Positions 44,041 to 52,993 of a stretch of DNA of 64,000 bases are shown in pieces. Both the position numbers and the translations under genes were made by a program. Position 1 is the first letter of the stretch. Every line of letters starts with the position of its first letter. The notes beneath the pieces were generated by a model. The model had not been told where the DNA came from. It made no database searches and was given only the letters and a program-made list of their open reading frames with translations. This stretch comes from Saccharicrinis fermentans DSM 9555 = JCM 21142 (GTDB lineage: Bacteria; Bacteroidota; Bacteroidia; Bacteroidales; Marinilabiliaceae): positions 1,240,398 through 1,304,397 of the forward strand of contig NZ_KI912107.1 of NCBI RefSeq assembly GCF_000517085.1, in the 5' to 3' direction.

Positions 44041-45278
44041 ATGGAAAAAAAAGAATTGAACCCCGAGTATATCGCTATGCGTGATATGGCACTCGAACAG
44101 TTAAAGAGCGGTAAATCCCTGACGGGTAAGGGTGGAGTATTTGCACCCATTATAAAGGAGTTTTTGGAGAGCGCTTTGGAGGCCGAGATGGACGAGCATT
44201 TGACCTCCGAGCGTCGCTCCCAGGGCAATAAGCGCAACGGCAAGGGTAACAAAACGGTTAGATCCGAAGGCGGTAGTGTGGACATTGAACCGCCCTATGA
44301 CCGCCACGGGGATTTTGAGCCCGAAATAGTAAAGAAGCGGCAGACCGTTTTGGCAGACAGCCTTGCCCCCAAGATTATTAGCCTTTACGGCAAGGGTATG
44401 AGCCTACGTGACATCGGATCATATATCCGGGACATGTACGACGTTGAGGTTTCCCCACCGTTTTGAGCAACATTACCGACAGGGTGATCCCACAGGTCAA
44501 GGAGTGGCAGAACCGACCCCTAGACGATGTTTACCCCCATTGTTTGGATGGATGCTATGCAACTACAAGGTAAGGGACGGGGGAAGGGTAGTATCGCCCG
44601 GCCGTATACAAAATTTTGGCTATCAACAAAAGCGGGCAGGAAGGAACTCATAGGGATGTACATTTCCGAAAGCGAGGGCGCTAACTTCTGGCTGTCGGTA
44701 TTGACAGACCTAAAGAGCCGCGGAGTAAAGGATATCCTGATTGCCTGTACGGATAATCTGACGGGTTTTTCACAGGCGATATTAAGCATATTCCCCGATA
44801 CAGAAATTCAAAAGTGCGTGATACACCAAATTCGGAATTCGCTCAAATACGTGGTCTCCAAAGACCAGAAAGAATTTATGAAGGACTTGAAAAAAGTGTA
44901 CCAGGCCCCAACCAAGCCCCAACCAAGTCACAAGCCGAGAGCGAGCTGATTAACCTAGAAGTAACGTGGGGCAAAAAGTACCCCGTGGTGCTGCGCTCGT
45001 GGAACGACAACTGGGAGGAGCTGTCCGCTTACTTTAAATATGACGCCCCCATTAGGAAGCTGATTTATACCACAAACGCCGTTGAAGGCTTCCACAGGCA
45101 GGTTCGCAAGGTAACCAAGACCAAGGGTGCGTTTTCCAGCGACATGGCTTTGATGAAATTCATTTATCTGGCCACCGAAAACATATCGAAAAAGTGGACT
45201 CAACCCATACAGAACTGGGCATTGACAGCCCAGCAGCTTTGTATCATGTTTGAGGGGAGGTTTGTTATCAATCTGTGA
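44041..45278 (+). pseudogene. IS256-family transposase with several frameshifts
   Basis: Reading pieces: 44041-44466 (MEKKELNPEYIAMRDMALEQ ... DIGSYIRDMYDVEVS), a shifted stretch to ~44610, 44527-44949 (IVWMDAM ... ACTDNLTGFSQAIL) and 44814-45278 (TTNAVEGFHRQVRKVTKTKG). The Asp residues of VWMDAM and CTDNLTG and the Glu of NAVEGFH are the DDE triad of this family. A 10-base direct duplication (CCCAACCAAG twice, around 44907-44926) causes one shift; others lie near 44455 and 44570-44610. The intact protein would be ~410 aa. It cannot encode a functional transposase as read. Confidence 0.8.
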
Positions 45279-45283
45279 GCACA

Positions 45284-45410
45284 CACCAAATTATAAAAGC
45301 GAAGGTAGGTCCGCTTATGAGTTCTGCCAAGGGTATATAAACGGCTTCGTACCTCAGCCGCCCTTGGCAAAAATCATAAGCTCCCCGATGAAGCTTTTAG
45401 AAATTGGTTA
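45284..45410 (-). ncRNA. Candidate ~128-nt structured block, copy C
   Basis: On the minus strand: AACCAATTTCTAAAAGCTT, AAGCT/AGCTT hairpin, then TGCCAAGGG, CGGCT, loop, AGCCG, CCCTTGGCA (45325-45369), then AAGCG/CGCTT, ending AATTTGGTG. It lies 6 bases after the IS256 transposase stop, inside that element. Compared with copies A and B it has paired changes in the long stem (GTC/GAC to GCC/GGC). Confidence 0.5.
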
Positions 45411-45504
45411 AAAGAAAAATAATGAGTTAATTTGAAATCGTAAAAAAACAACAGGACAGAGTTCAGCTAACATTCCCGTTATAACCATATGAGAATTATA
45501 GTAC

Positions 45505-45846
45505 TTATTGGGAATGCCTGATGAGACCTTTATTTATAGTAATATGAAACGAGCCATTCCCATGATAAAAGTCATTAAACATTTCTTCATCACTTTTGGC
45601 ATTAACGAAACTCTTCTTACTATCATCTCCTTCATGATATTTCTTGACATCCAAACCTGTACTTAGAAATCCCAATACTTTAGCATAGATAGTTTCCTTA
45701 TCGTAAATTGCTTTCTCATAATAGCTGCAAGCTGAAGTATTTGTTCGTGTGTTGAAGCTTGCAAATGTGTCAAATGCGCGTTGGCAATCATGATATACTA
45801 TTTCGTTTATTTTATGCACGGTCTCTTTTTTTTGTATGGCACACAA
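45505..45846 (-). pseudogene. Hypothetical frame, probably a chimeric remnant
   Basis: 113-aa frame whose C-terminal half (DVKKYHEGDDSKKSFVNAKS, EEMFNDFYHGNGSFHITI) looks like real protein. The N-terminal half (FASFNTRTNTSACSYYEK) is translation of a hairpin repeat also found at 52424 and is not likely native. No signal peptide, no family. It probably represents the 3' end of a lost gene. Confidence 0.3.
45726..45763 (+). repeat. Degenerate hairpin repeat, copy 1
   Basis: TGCAAGCT ... AGCTTGCA arms around GAAGTATTTGTTCGTGTGTT. A similar hairpin with a similar loop lies at 52424-52465. The similarity extends ~60 bases further right (GCAAATGTG..., TATACTAT.TTATTTCG). Confidence 0.5.
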
Positions 45847-46088
45847 ACGGATGGCAATATGTGGAGGCCGAGATTTCGAAGCTCCAACCTGTTAAACCGT
45901 TGTGAATTTGAGAAAATGTACAAAAGTTTAAATTAGCGACATCATCCGGTTTACGTATATTACGTGATAGCGTTTCGTGCTTTATCTTCTCGGTCAGTTC
46001 ATGCGTTGGCAAGGCGAGCTCTTTGACTGGTTTTGGTTGTGTGTCAGCTTGTGTGACTAGACAATGTACTTGACTTTTAGGGGTGGCA

Positions 46089-47861
46089 TTAAACTGTTTC
46101 ATATTTTACATTAATTTCTTCTAATTTCTTTATATCATCCTGATTAAAGTCTGGAATACTAATAAACAGTCTATCTTTTGCCCTACTACAACCAACATAA
46201 TAAATCCGACAATCATCCTCTGCATCGTCAATGTGATTCAGACCATTAAGTATATAGTTCCTAAATTCATTTGTAGTTTCGAAATGAACAAGAGTGTTTT
46301 TGAATTCAGTTCCTTTTGCACTATGAATTGTTCTTACTTTATCGTCGGATTTAGTGTCTACCTTTACGTAAGGAAGAATTTCATTTAGGTTATGATTTTC
46401 ATAAAATGTTTTAGCATTTCCTCGGTTTAAATTGCTTCCAATTTTGAAACCATATTCATCTAATACATAAGTTCTTAATTCTAAATAAAATTCTGCAATC
46501 GTTTTATTTCTATTTGCATCAATTTGTAATGAATCGATTATTCTAATCGCAAGCCTTTTTAGGCTTAATTTTAAAACGGATGTACCACTTACTCTACGTA
46601 AAGACTTATAAATTTCATTTAAAGCATTTTTTAAATCACCTTTTTTATGAAATTTAAAGCTCATTAATAAAGAGTGTACGAACCTTACTCTTTGCGGATT
46701 TGTATCATTCGAATACAAGTCTTTTAAGAGGTTTGTATTAGCTGTACCAATTTGGTTGTTTATTTCAGAGACGGTCGTGTTTTTTCTCGTAAGAATATAA
46801 AGTGGTGAATCAGGAAAATTTCTTTCATACCAAACTTTTGCATTCTGAATTGTCCCAACCAATACATTAATAGAAACTCCATCAGGTTGTCCCTGACCGT
46901 ATTCTTGATTGATGTCGGATCTAAGTTGATTAAGAAAGTCAATTATACGTTTTGTAGAGCGATGATTGTGATTTAATTTATATTCCGAAATTTTATCTCT
47001 TTTAAAATCAATAAAATCAGCTCGTTTTGCACCTGTAAACTTATATATTGATTGTGCAATATCCCCTACGACTCCTACTATTGTGTTTTGTTCTGTAATT
47101 TTATCAATAAGCCATGTTTGTATTTCTGTTGTATCCTGAAACTCGTCAATAAAAATATATGGAAACTTTGCTCTAACAAATTCTGCAACCCTTGGTGAAC
47201 GAGTCAGAATTAGATAAGAAAAATATAATACGTCTTCATGGTAAAGAATTCCTTTTTTCCAACATACTCTTTTGTATTCCAATAACTTAGTAGATGGCAT
47301 TCTAATTTTACTAGCCGTAGAAATTGTCCATTGGTTTCTAAATTTCAATTGCGGAATACCTGTGTCATTAAAAAACCAATCAGCATCTGATAAACATTTC
47401 GCTAGTTCAGGGTAGTTTTCTTTAGAAGTCAGGTACCAATATTTGGTTCTACCTTCACTTATCTTTTTAACCCACGAATCAATGATATCTCTACGCGGAA
47501 TATGCTCGTCATGTCCATCCAAACTTGCTGAATCAAATAATATCTCACCATCGTCCTTTTTTTCAATCAAATAGGAAAATGGTTTGACAATGTTGCGATA
47601 TAAAAAGCTATGAATTGTAGATATATCAAAACGACTTTTATCACACTTTAATCGATTCAGTATTTCTTCTGCAGCGACATTCGTATATGTAATACAAGCT
47701 ATCTTGCCTGTTCTGTTTAATCTGTCAGATTCACATAAAACCCGCTCCAAGTGTGAAATTAGCCACCTTGTCTTACCTGCACCAGGGCCTGCAAAGACTT
47801 TGAAGTGTGTCTCAATATCGCTTAAGGTTGATATATGTGGTAAGGAATTAATATCAGGCAT
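46089..47861 (-). CDS. gajB: UvrD/Rep-like helicase, GajB-type
   Basis: 590-aa SF1A helicase: Walker A VFAGPGAGKTRWLI (residues 22-36), motif II FIDEFQDTTEIQTW, motif III region VVGDIAQSIYKFTGA, and motif V/VI KVRTIHSAKGTEFKNTLV and YYVGCSRAKDRL. It overlaps the OLD-nuclease gene upstream by 8 bases, so the two are coupled. UvrD-like helicase plus OLD nuclease is the Gabija arrangement. The protein is ~100 residues longer than the described GajB. In Gabija the helicase works with GajA in nucleotide-sensing phage restriction. The gene appears intact. Confidence 0.82.
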   Translation of the reverse strand: MPDINSLPHISTLSDIETHFKVFAGPGAGKTRWLISHLERVLCESDRLNRTGKIACITYTNVAAEEILNRLKCDKSRFDISTIHSFLYRNIVKPFSYLIEKKDDGEILFDSASLDGHDEHIPRRDIIDSWVKKISEGRTKYWYLTSKENYPELAKCLSDADWFFNDTGIPQLKFRNQWTISTASKIRMPSTKLLEYKRVCWKKGILYHEDVLYFSYLILTRSPRVAEFVRAKFPYIFIDEFQDTTEIQTWLIDKITEQNTIVGVVGDIAQSIYKFTGAKRADFIDFKRDKISEYKLNHNHRSTKRIIDFLNQLRSDINQEYGQGQPDGVSINVLVGTIQNAKVWYERNFPDSPLYILTRKNTTVSEINNQIGTANTNLLKDLYSNDTNPQRVRFVHSLLMSFKFHKKGDLKNALNEIYKSLRRVSGTSVLKLSLKRLAIRIIDSLQIDANRNKTIAEFYLELRTYVLDEYGFKIGSNLNRGNAKTFYENHNLNEILPYVKVDTKSDDKVRTIHSAKGTEFKNTLVHFETTNEFRNYILNGLNHIDDAEDDCRIYYVGCSRAKDRLFISIPDFNQDDIKKLEEINVKYETV

Positions 47862-49947
47862 CTTTCTTTATAATTTCGGTTAATGCGTTTTCAATATAAG
47901 AAGGGACTTTAAAATCAAGCCTTTTATCATCTTCTTTGATTTTGTAATTGTCTCTTAATTTTTGTTCAAGATAAAACGCATGTTGTCCTTTAGCATTAGA
48001 TACAACTTTGTAGTAAATGGCAGCAATTAATGCCTTTTTCTTTTCTGTTTCATCACCCCATGTACATTCCGAAATGCTTTTTAGGATTCTATTTTCGTCT
48101 AAATTATCTATTTTTAGTTTTGTTTTATATTCTTCTATTATGGCATTCAGATCATCTTCATATCTTGAGATTATTGCAGTATAATTATCAGGAGTATGTG
48201 CGCTGTTTTGACTAGGAAAAGCATCTGTAATCAACTGTGGAGACTTAGGATTTTCCTTACATAATTCATACTCTAAAGTTTTGCCAGTCCCTTCTGGTGG
48301 ATGGAAAACAAAAATATTTGCATACTTGTCCTCGAATTTTTCTTTTAACTCTGTAACATGAGTAGAAAGCGATTTGCTGTTTTCTGAATCATCTAATTCA
48401 AAAGGAAAAGCAGAAACCCATTTGTTACTTTTTTTTATTGTCGGGTCTGCATCGGTTATACATACTACCTTTTTATTTATTGCATAAGGACTGTCTGTCT
48501 CATCATATGCGTATAGTTTAAGGAAATGTTTGAATGTCCTACTATCTACGCTAATAATACCAACATGTTTATCTACTAGAGAGTCTTCAATTTCTAAGTA
48601 TTGCGCAAAACTTGGAATCAATAATTGTTCCGCTAATCCTTCTATAAATACTAGTCTTTCAGCAAAAAGCATATTAGACTTTGTAGCATCTAAAAACCTC
48701 TGAACATATATTTTTGAATCCTTATCTTCTTTCGATTCAGAAAATACTTTGCCAGGATAGCCAACAGCAGAATTCCCAATTATATCATCATATAAACAAA
48801 TAATGCTTTCAAGATTTATCGCAGAAGTAATATGGGTGGAATGTGAGGTTATAAAGATTTGTCGAGCTTGGTTATTTGTATTTAGGAACTTGAGGAATTT
48901 AGATTGCATTGAAGGATGTAAATGTGCCTCGGGCTCTTCAATTGCTAAAACAGGAAAAACTTTAGCATTATCCCCCATATAACTGGAAGACTCCATTTGC
49001 ATTTTTGCTAGAATAAGTGCTATAAAAAGTAAGTTATTATATCCTAAACCATTGTTTTTTATTGGTATTTTAAATCCACTTTTTTCAACTATTAATCTTA
49101 ACGCAAATAGTAGTTCTTGTTCTGTGATTTCTGCATCAAAATTCGGTTTCCCTCCTTTATCAGCTCCTGTTTCATTTGAGTATTGAAGTATTTTATCTCT
49201 ATCTATGCGACCAATTAATATTTTAAGTAATTCTTTTGATTTTGTATTAAATTCTTGCTCTCGTTGTTTCAGTAATTCGATGTTCTCGGCTGAAAGATTC
49301 TCAAAACCTTGCCCATTTGTTAGATCATAATCAAGAAAATAATTCAGAACATCTCTTAGTAATGTATTATTGCCGAAGAACATTTGTCTTTCAGCATCTC
49401 TAATTGCGTCCAGAAATTGAAAATCAAACCTTTCAAGGTTTTCAGAATCAGCTTTTTCTTGTTTTGAGGGATTACCGCCATATATTCGAGGAACATATTT
49501 TTGAAGAAATTTCTTACTTATTAGTTTTAAACATTTCTCTTGGTCAAAACCATTTCCATTTTTGCACTCTTCAATTTGTTTCTTATATTCTTCATGGTTT
49601 TTTGTTGGCAACTCAAAAATATATGTTAATTGAGCTGTGTATTCAGGTGATTCATTAATCAACCAATCATAAACAACATTTTTATCATCTGCCTTATCAT
49701 TATGTTCTTTGATAAAAATGGATATTTCTATTGAGGGTGGTTTAGCATAATCAAGATTAGTTTTACAAAAATCATCTATTGAAGGCTTTTCTTTTAAATC
49801 TCTATCTAATACTAGTTGAAGAGCTTTAATTAGATTAGTTTTACCTGCATTATTATGTCCAATAATTACATTTAATCCATGATTGAATTCAATGTTTAAA
49901 TTTTTGAAGTTTCTATAATTATTGATTTTTATTCCTGATATATACAT
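47854..49947 (-). CDS. gajA: OLD-family ATPase/TOPRIM nuclease, GajA-type
   Basis: 697 aa. N-terminal ABC-type ATPase: Walker A GHNNAGKTN (residues 30-38), signature and Walker B around PVLAIEEPEAHLHPSMQSK, and an H-loop ITSHSTH. The C-terminal TOPRIM nuclease has E436 in VFIEGLAEQ and the DAD motif in VVCITDADPT. This is class 2 OLD organisation, and with the adjacent UvrD-like helicase it makes a Gabija-like system. It is ~120 residues longer than the described GajA, with an extra helical insertion in the ATPase half and a longer C-terminal tail. It starts the operon on the minus strand. Confidence 0.82.
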   Translation of the reverse strand: MYISGIKINNYRNFKNLNIEFNHGLNVIIGHNNAGKTNLIKALQLVLDRDLKEKPSIDDFCKTNLDYAKPPSIEISIFIKEHNDKADDKNVVYDWLINESPEYTAQLTYIFELPTKNHEEYKKQIEECKNGNGFDQEKCLKLISKKFLQKYVPRIYGGNPSKQEKADSENLERFDFQFLDAIRDAERQMFFGNNTLLRDVLNYFLDYDLTNGQGFENLSAENIELLKQREQEFNTKSKELLKILIGRIDRDKILQYSNETGADKGGKPNFDAEITEQELLFALRLIVEKSGFKIPIKNNGLGYNNLLFIALILAKMQMESSSYMGDNAKVFPVLAIEEPEAHLHPSMQSKFLKFLNTNNQARQIFITSHSTHITSAINLESIICLYDDIIGNSAVGYPGKVFSESKEDKDSKIYVQRFLDATKSNMLFAERLVFIEGLAEQLLIPSFAQYLEIEDSLVDKHVGIISVDSRTFKHFLKLYAYDETDSPYAINKKVVCITDADPTIKKSNKWVSAFPFELDDSENSKSLSTHVTELKEKFEDKYANIFVFHPPEGTGKTLEYELCKENPKSPQLITDAFPSQNSAHTPDNYTAIISRYEDDLNAIIEEYKTKLKIDNLDENRILKSISECTWGDETEKKKALIAAIYYKVVSNAKGQHAFYLEQKLRDNYKIKEDDKRLDFKVPSYIENALTEIIKKDA

Positions 49948-49991
49948 ATACTCAATTTATTGGTGATATACGTATCCGCCCGAGCAAATAC

Positions 49992-51599
49992 TTATTCCTG
50001 AAGCAAACTTTTATCAATAAATTGCGGCAAAAGTTCTTTGAAATTTTCGGCGGGTGTAATGTGGATGTTTTCCATGACGTACTTTAGCCATTTTTGCGGA
50101 TCAATGTCAAGTTTCTTGCAAGTTCCAAAGAAGCTGTAGAACATTGCGATATTTCTGGCAGCATCATGTGATCCGGCAAACAAATAGTTCTTACGTCCCA
50201 GAGCCAGAGGGCGAATAGAGTTCTCAACCAGATTGCTGTCTATCTCCAGCATTCCGTTGGTAAGATAGTTCTGCAGGCTTGTCCAGCGATTTTTGCAATA
50301 TTCAAAAGCTTTGCCCAGAGGACTTCTTGGTATTACAGATCCTTTGTGCTTGTTAATGTATGCTCCAATTTCGTTAATTACAGGCAGAGCTTTTTCCAGC
50401 CGCAGAGCATGCCGTTGCTCATGGGATAGATTTTGTTCCCGTGCAATAGCCTCAATGGCATAGAGAAGCTGAATGAGGCTTAGCACATGCGAGGCCCGTT
50501 CCTGATCGTTCTTCAGTGCGGCATCAAAATACCGTCTGGCATGTGCCCAGCATGATAAATGAGTCAGTCCTGCTTTTTTTGCCAAAAAGGTATAGCCACT
50601 ATAACCGTCGGTTTGAACAAATCCACGGAACGAACTCAAGTCGTCGATGGGGCCATTGGCCGATCGGCTCTTGTAGTACTCAAACAGCACGCTTTTTGAC
50701 AATGGGGCATACCGAACCCACATGTACCCCTGATGACACGTTCCTTTTTTGTTGCGATCCTGCACTTTTATTGGTGATTCATCGATCATCTGATAAATTT
50801 CCCTAAAAACATGTAATCGATGTACCACGTATAAAGGTCGCAATAAATTGGCTCCAAGTTTTATCCATGATTCCAGCGTGGACTCCGGAATGGTAACTCC
50901 CATTTGGATGAGCATCTGGCGGGTGCGGTAAATCGGTAAGTGGTAGAGGTATTTATTGGTAAAGATCATTCCTAGCAGATTGGCACTGGCGATGCATTTA
51001 TGAAGAGGTCTGTTTAAAGGAGCAATTACTTGCTTTTGATCGGCTTTCTCGTCCTCTTTGGTAATAAATTTGTAACGGATGTAATGGTTCTTAAACAACT
51101 TGGCAGGTGTATAATCCAGCTCCTCAGTGACTTCCTTACCAATACATATCATGCCTGTAGTGTCTTGCTCCGGCTCTAAAATAATTTCGTTAACAGGCAA
51201 GTGATCAGGCAGTTGCATACGGCCAGGATGTTCTTTTCTGACTTTCCTGCGTTCATACTCAACACGGATCTTTTCCTGCTCTTCTTTAACAGCTTTGGAA
51301 ACAGCAGCAACCTCCTCTTCGAAAGACAATGTAAGTTGATCGGGATGAACCTGAGGAATGAAGCGTTCTCGTTTGGAACCGAATATTAAACGACGCATCT
51401 GATCATTCTGAAAAGCAAGATGTTCTACATCCTGCGTAAGCTTTTGTATAGAAGAGTCTTTTTCTGAAATAACAGCTTCTTTCTCCAAAAGATCCGCTTT
51501 CAGAGCCGCTATCTTGGCCTCCAGTTGAGCAGTATTTTGGCTATGTGAAATGTGCTGTTTTTTCATACACAAATATAATATTAAATATTTGACTGACAA
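49992..51599 (-). CDS. tnpC: IS66 transposase TnpC
   Basis: 535 aa. An N-terminal coiled coil (LEAKIAALKADLLEKEAVIS) and a zinc-ribbon-like region are followed by a DDE domain: IDESPIKV with the first Asp, GFVQTDGYSGYTFLA with the second, and the C-terminal NGMLEIDSNLVENSIRPLALGRKN containing the Glu. Length and motifs match complete IS66 TnpC proteins. It performs DNA strand transfer and needs TnpA and TnpB. Confidence 0.92.
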   Translation of the reverse strand: MSVKYLILYLCMKKQHISHSQNTAQLEAKIAALKADLLEKEAVISEKDSSIQKLTQDVEHLAFQNDQMRRLIFGSKRERFIPQVHPDQLTLSFEEEVAAVSKAVKEEQEKIRVEYERRKVRKEHPGRMQLPDHLPVNEIILEPEQDTTGMICIGKEVTEELDYTPAKLFKNHYIRYKFITKEDEKADQKQVIAPLNRPLHKCIASANLLGMIFTNKYLYHLPIYRTRQMLIQMGVTIPESTLESWIKLGANLLRPLYVVHRLHVFREIYQMIDESPIKVQDRNKKGTCHQGYMWVRYAPLSKSVLFEYYKSRSANGPIDDLSSFRGFVQTDGYSGYTFLAKKAGLTHLSCWAHARRYFDAALKNDQERASHVLSLIQLLYAIEAIAREQNLSHEQRHALRLEKALPVINEIGAYINKHKGSVIPRSPLGKAFEYCKNRWTSLQNYLTNGMLEIDSNLVENSIRPLALGRKNYLFAGSHDAARNIAMFYSFFGTCKKLDIDPQKWLKYVMENIHITPAENFKELLPQFIDKSLLQE

Positions 51600-51639
51600 A
51601 TATTTAAACCTATATTTTGTAGTTATTTAACAACAAAAA

Positions 51640-51990
51640 TCAGCTGATTTTAAATCGCTTTTTTCGTTTCAAATTTTTAAAGGAAAGACCTTCCAAAATC
51701 ATCATCAACTCTTCCCGGGTAATGAGTCGTGATGGTGTTGTTTTATCCTGGTCTTCTAAAAAATATCTACCTCGCTCCAGACGTTTGTAAAACAAGGCAA
51801 AACCATCTCCGTCCCAAAATAACAGCTTTATATGTGTTCCGGTGCGATTTATAAAAATGAAAACGGAACCACTGACAGGATCCTGCTTCAATATATTGCG
51901 CACGATTCCGGCCAGTCCATCAAAGCCATTACGCATATCAACAGGCTTGCAGCACACATAATACTGCAAGTTTGCACTCAGCCCAATCAT
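51640..51990 (-). CDS. tnpB: IS66 accessory protein TnpB
   Basis: 116 aa: LQYYVCCKPVDMRNGFDGLAG, the family hallmark, then SGSVFIFINRTGTHIKLLFWDGDGF and a basic tail. It lies between tnpA (3-base gap) and tnpC. It is essential for IS66 transposition, mechanism unclear. Intact; the N-terminal scrap at 13496 belongs to a different, decayed IS66. Confidence 0.92.
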   Translation of the reverse strand: MIGLSANLQYYVCCKPVDMRNGFDGLAGIVRNILKQDPVSGSVFIFINRTGTHIKLLFWDGDGFALFYKRLERGRYFLEDQDKTTPSRLITREELMMILEGLSFKNLKRKKRFKIS

Positions 51991-51993
51991 GAG

Positions 51994-52353
51994 CTAGTAA
52001 ATTTTCAGGCTCATGCCGTTCGGAAAAGTAAGGCTCATTTGCGGCAATCGCTCATCCTGTAGCGATGAAACTGCCGTTGTTGCCGAAGATTCTGTTGAGA
52101 TGAAAGAATCAACCTGTGCATTCTGAAGACCGAATGAGTTAAGGTCAATAAATTTCAGGCTGGTGTCGCTTTCTGTTTTTTGAGTCTTTTCAAGGGCCTT
52201 ATATTTACTTACCCAGTATTGCATTTTCGAGCATGTTACACCAATTTGTTTGGCGTAACTTCCAATAGTTTGGCCGCTTTCCTGCTGAAGGGCCACATGC
52301 TCAAGCATGCTTCGGTTTAAGGACTTTCTGCATTTCATGATTTTTTGAGGCAA
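51994..52353 (-). CDS. tnpA: IS66 accessory protein TnpA
   Basis: 119 aa with an N-terminal HTH (MLEHVALQQESGQTIGSYAKQ, IGVTCSKMQYWVSKYK) and a C-terminal beta segment MSLTFPNGMSLKIY, the usual TnpA ending. It is the first gene of the IS66 operon. It is probably the DNA-end-binding partner of TnpC. Confidence 0.88.
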   Translation of the reverse strand: MPQKIMKCRKSLNRSMLEHVALQQESGQTIGSYAKQIGVTCSKMQYWVSKYKALEKTQKTESDTSLKFIDLNSFGLQNAQVDSFISTESSATTAVSSLQDERLPQMSLTFPNGMSLKIY

Positions 52354-52410
52354 AAATAACAGTCATTGAAATGGCAGGAAACATGGGTTTGGTGGGGTGG
52401 ATACTGATAT

Positions 52411-52993
52411 ACAAAAAAAATCTTTTGCAAGCAGTAGTATCTGCTTGTGTGTTAGGGCTTGCAAATGTGCTATTTGTACGTTTGGCTTTCAAGGGTTTAT
52501 ACTATGTTATTTCGGTTTTTTTGCATGAACTCTAAGGTGTATATTAGTAATTGTTTTTATTTATATTATATGCCGTTATTTAGTTGTTTTTACTCCAATA
52601 ATGGGATATAAAGACAATGTTATAATATATTCAATGTTATCAGATTTAGCAAATAAATTTACTATTTGAAATTATTTTGGTTATGAAACTACAGGTATGT
52701 TGTCAAAGGTATAGGGTTGTTATTAATATTTTTGTCCGGCTCATATTTTTTATGTGGAACTAGTCGGGCAAGATTGCCGCAAGTGCGCTTAGAGAAGATT
52801 CTCGTCAGGGGCGGTTCAGGGGCTATTGCTATGGGCAACGCTACTTTCTACTGGTTGGTAGTTTCGTAATTAAATAGGAGATATTCATTAACTGTTTTGC
52901 CAACTTTATATCTCTTCAATTCAATATTTAATAATGGTTTTAATGTTGATTTCTGTTCGTATAAGGTATAATTAGTTTGAAGTATGGGGTGTT
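52411..52993. other. Intergenic, holds a hairpin repeat and no gene
   Basis: Between the IS66 end and repeat copy B. It contains the degenerate hairpin at 52424-52465 and one TTTTTTATGTGG box near 52748. Around 52760-52850 there is a relatively GC-rich patch (GGGCAAGATTGCCGCAAGTG) without a protein-like frame. Confidence 0.5.
52424..52465 (+). repeat. Degenerate hairpin repeat, copy 2
   Basis: TTTGCAAGC ... GCTTGCAAA, perfect 9-bp arms around AGTAGTATCTGCTTGTGTGT. Similar to 45726-45763. The two copies lie just outside the Gabija-like operon plus IS66, in the same orientation. Confidence 0.5.

Larger units (their letters stand above)
43995..45469 (+). mobile_element. Decayed IS256-family element
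   Basis: About 1475 bp with a broken mutator-type transposase. The ends share AACTCTGTCC (left ~43995-44011, right complement GGACAGAGTT at 45453 onwards) with weaker outer similarity. The 3' part between the transposase stop and the right end contains a copy of the ~128-nt structured block on the opposite strand, which is unusual. GC content is higher than in the surroundings. Confidence 0.7.
49966..52410 (-). mobile_element. IS66-family insertion sequence
   Basis: About 2.45 kb with tnpA, tnpB and tnpC on the minus strand. Imperfect inverted ends: ATATACGTATCCGCCC at 49966-49981 and the complement of ATATCAGTATCCACCC at 52395-52410 (13 of 16 identical). I could not find an 8-bp target duplication. 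All three genes are open, so it may be functional. It sits just upstream of the Gabija-like operon and may separate it from its original promoter region. Confidence 0.78.

Noticed and set aside
45812-46102. 96-aa frame on the minus strand next to the helicase gene
   Set aside because: It overlaps the helicase 3' end and part of another frame, and shows no domain or start signal. Probably translation of spacer DNA.
42371-52760. Three copies of TTTTTTATGTGG in spacers (near 42371, 42499 and 52748)
   Set aside because: The shared word is short and the flanks differ; it may be chance in AT-rich DNA. I could not tie it to any function.
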